6,848 bases of DNA from an uncultured Verrucomicrobiota bacterium (GTDB taxonomy: Bacteria; Verrucomicrobiota; Verrucomicrobiia; Opitutales; Opitutaceae), in NCBI GenBank assembly GCA_903919625.1, contig CAIXIZ010000135.1:1-6848 (forward strand), written 5' to 3'. Positions within the stretch are counted from its first letter, which is position 1, and each line of letters starts with the position of its first letter. Below are positions 5,895-6,848 of this stretch, in pieces. The notes under the pieces were generated by a model. The model was given only the letters and a program-made list of their open reading frames with translations, did not search any database and was not told where the DNA came from. A program made the translations under genes and the position numbers.

Positions 5895-6569
5895 ATGCTC
5901 GCTGCGCTTTCCTCCGCCGCGTTGCAAGGCATCGAGGCCGAGCTGGTCCATGTCGAAGTCAACGCGGGCGAGGCGGGCGAACCCCGGCTCTTTCTCGTCG
6001 GCCTGCCGGACACCGCCGTCAAAGAATCTGGTGATCGCGTCTGGGCGGCGCTCAACAACAGCGGCCGCAAGGCTCCCCGCACGCGCACCACGATCAATCT
6101 GGCGCCCGGCAATCTCCGCAAAGAGGGTCCCTGTTACGACCTGCCCATCGCCCTCGGCATCCTCCTCGCCACCCATCAGCTCACCGCACCCGATGCGGAC
6201 AATTATCTCATCGCCGGCGAACTCGCCCTCTCCGGTGCCACGCGCCCCTTGGGTGCGGTCGGAGCATTTGGTGATGCGGGGTTGTCGGGGATAGAAAGCG
6301 GTGATTCGCAAAGCCAAGTTGGTCAACGGGCAAATTTGGGCGGCTCCGGTCATTCACCCCAAACCCGCGCGGACTTCTCTGAATTGGCCGATCTCCATTC
6401 CAACGCGAACACGCTTGGGGCTGCGGTGACGGCCTCGATGCCGGTGAACAGGAACAAGCCCCGGCCCCGCGTCAGTCCTTCGCACGCGGCGGCAAGATTG
6501 GCGGCGCGGGCCGGAGTCGTGGTCACGGTGAGCACGCGGAAGCGGGTCACGCCGAATCGCTCTTGGTGA
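5895..6569 (+). pseudogene. comM: Truncated comM/yifB (Mg-chelatase-like AAA+ helicase), N-terminal domain only with a chimeric tail
   Basis: ComM is a hexameric AAA+ helicase that promotes branch migration of incoming DNA during natural transformation; intact members have about 500 residues. The ATG at 5895 gives the typical start (MLA, then SAALQGIEAELVHVEV). The N-terminal Lon-like ChlI domain follows: LFLVGLPDTAVKES at 32-45, INLAPGNLRKEGP at 67-79, DLPIALGIL at 82-90 and GELALSGATRP at 108-118. Homology stops at about residue 118 (nt 6248). The expected continuation, and with it Walker A, Walker B, the sensor motifs and the C-terminal Mg-chelatase domain, is absent. The frame continues through unrelated sequence to a TGA at 6567-6569, antisense to the replication-relaxation gene. 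A product would have 224 residues with about 107 of foreign tail and no ATPase. A TTG at 5889 is an alternative start that overlaps the HD gene. Confidence 0.85.
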
Positions 6570-6848
6570 ATGCCCTGCGTCCAGGTGGCTTCGTAGGCGA
6601 GCAGCTTGCGGAGAAACGAGGACTGGCTGAGGCTGCGGCGCGTCACCGGCATGGTGCCGCGATCCGCCTCCAAAAAATACAGCACGCGCTCCCCGGTCGC
6701 GGCATCCTCCAACGCAAACGTGCGGTCGGGAAACAGGCCGGTGCGCCTGCGCTCGTCGCCGCGCCTCACCGGCACCGTCCACTTGAACGCCACGCTCGGC
6801 GGCTGGCCCGGCGCAAGGTCTTCCTCCAACAACAGCCTCGGTGCGCCG
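6249..6848. mobile_element. Left edge of a putative integrative element inserted in comM
   Basis: The left boundary is placed where comM similarity ends (about 6249, uncertain by some tens of bases); the right end lies outside the window. The first 100 nt are non-coding and somewhat poorer in GC than the flanking genes. They hold two nearly identical 9-mers, GGTGATGCG (6270-6278) and GGTGATTCG (6300-6308), 30 nt apart. After that comes a replication-relaxation family gene, a marker of plasmids and integrative elements. No recombinase, transposase or target duplication can be seen. An assembly chimera could give the same picture. Confidence 0.55.
6350..6848 (-). CDS. Replication-relaxation (Replic_Relax) family protein, 5' end outside the window
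   Basis: C-terminal 165 residues of a protein resembling the Replic_Relax family (Pfam PF13814 by recollection), linked to plasmid replication/relaxation and found on plasmids and integrative elements. The frame is open to the right edge; the TTG at 6832 that begins the longest local reading is internal. Counting from that codon: FPDRTFAL at 34-41, the hallmark FLEADRGTMPV at 53-63, the SFLRKLLAYEATW stretch at 72-84, FGVTRFRVLTVTTTPAR at 93-109 and LFLFTGIE at 126-133. These are the usual blocks in the usual order, probably forming a nuclease-like alpha/beta core. The stop is at 6350-6352, about 100 nt from the comM break, and the gene points toward comM. The exact biochemical role of the family is poorly defined. 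Confidence 0.78.
   Translation of the reverse strand, partial: GAPRLLLEEDLAPGQPPSVAFKWTVPVRRGDERRRTGLFPDRTFALEDAATGERVLYFLEADRGTMPVTRRSLSQSSFLRKLLAYEATWTQGIHQERFGVTRFRVLTVTTTPARAANLAAACEGLTRGRGLFLFTGIEAVTAAPSVFALEWRSANSEKSARVWGE

Noticed and set aside
6262..6569. A new plus-strand domain fused to the ComM N-terminus
   Set aside because: The tail has no recognisable fold, and from about 6350 on it is the antisense of the replication-relaxation gene, which explains its open frame better than a designed fusion.

Overview
The window is high-GC bacterial chromosomal DNA. It carries six host genes (the first cut by the left edge, the last truncated by an apparent insertion) and the edge of what looks like an inserted mobile element. 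The family mix suggests a member of the Planctomycetes-Verrucomicrobia-Chlamydiae group, possibly Opitutaceae-like. It includes a GspE/PilB-GspF/PilC pair, a YhaM-like nuclease, a small CxxSG-type conserved unknown of a kind I associate with Planctomycetes and Verrucomicrobia, and six of six starts without a Shine-Dalgarno sequence. That placement is inference only, because there is no rRNA or other phylogenetic marker here.

Layout. Positions 1-1337 (+) hold the 3' part of a type IV pilus / type II secretion assembly ATPase. It is followed after 25 nt by the inner-membrane platform protein (1363-2556, +), and the pair ends at a clear intrinsic terminator (2585-2609). Convergent to them is a minus-strand two-gene operon: a PPP-type metallophosphatase (4283 to 3624), then a YhaM-like OB-fold/HD 3'-5' exoribonuclease (3618 to 2632), 5 nt apart. 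A 56-nt divergent spacer with a perfect 7-bp inverted repeat separates this operon from a conserved uncharacterised gene (4340-4843, +). After a 203-nt spacer comes a stand-alone HD-domain phosphohydrolase (5047-5892, +), whose stop lies 2 nt before the ATG of comM/yifB (5895, +).

The most notable event is in comM. Only the N-terminal Lon-like/ChlI domain (about 118 residues) is present. Homology stops at about 6249, before any AAA+ motif, and the frame runs on into unrelated sequence to a stop at 6569. The DNA beyond carries, on the minus strand and pointing toward comM, the 3' end of a replication-relaxation (Replic_Relax) family gene, a plasmid/integrative-element type gene. The simplest reading is that an integrative element inserted into comM and that only its first roughly 600 bp are visible. 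A chimeric assembly join is the main alternative.

Functionally, PilB/PilC (pilus extension, possibly DNA uptake) and ComM (branch migration of incoming DNA in natural transformation) share a theme. The insertion would remove the recombination step while leaving the pilus genes intact. No RNA gene, CRISPR array or IS element with recognisable ends was seen.
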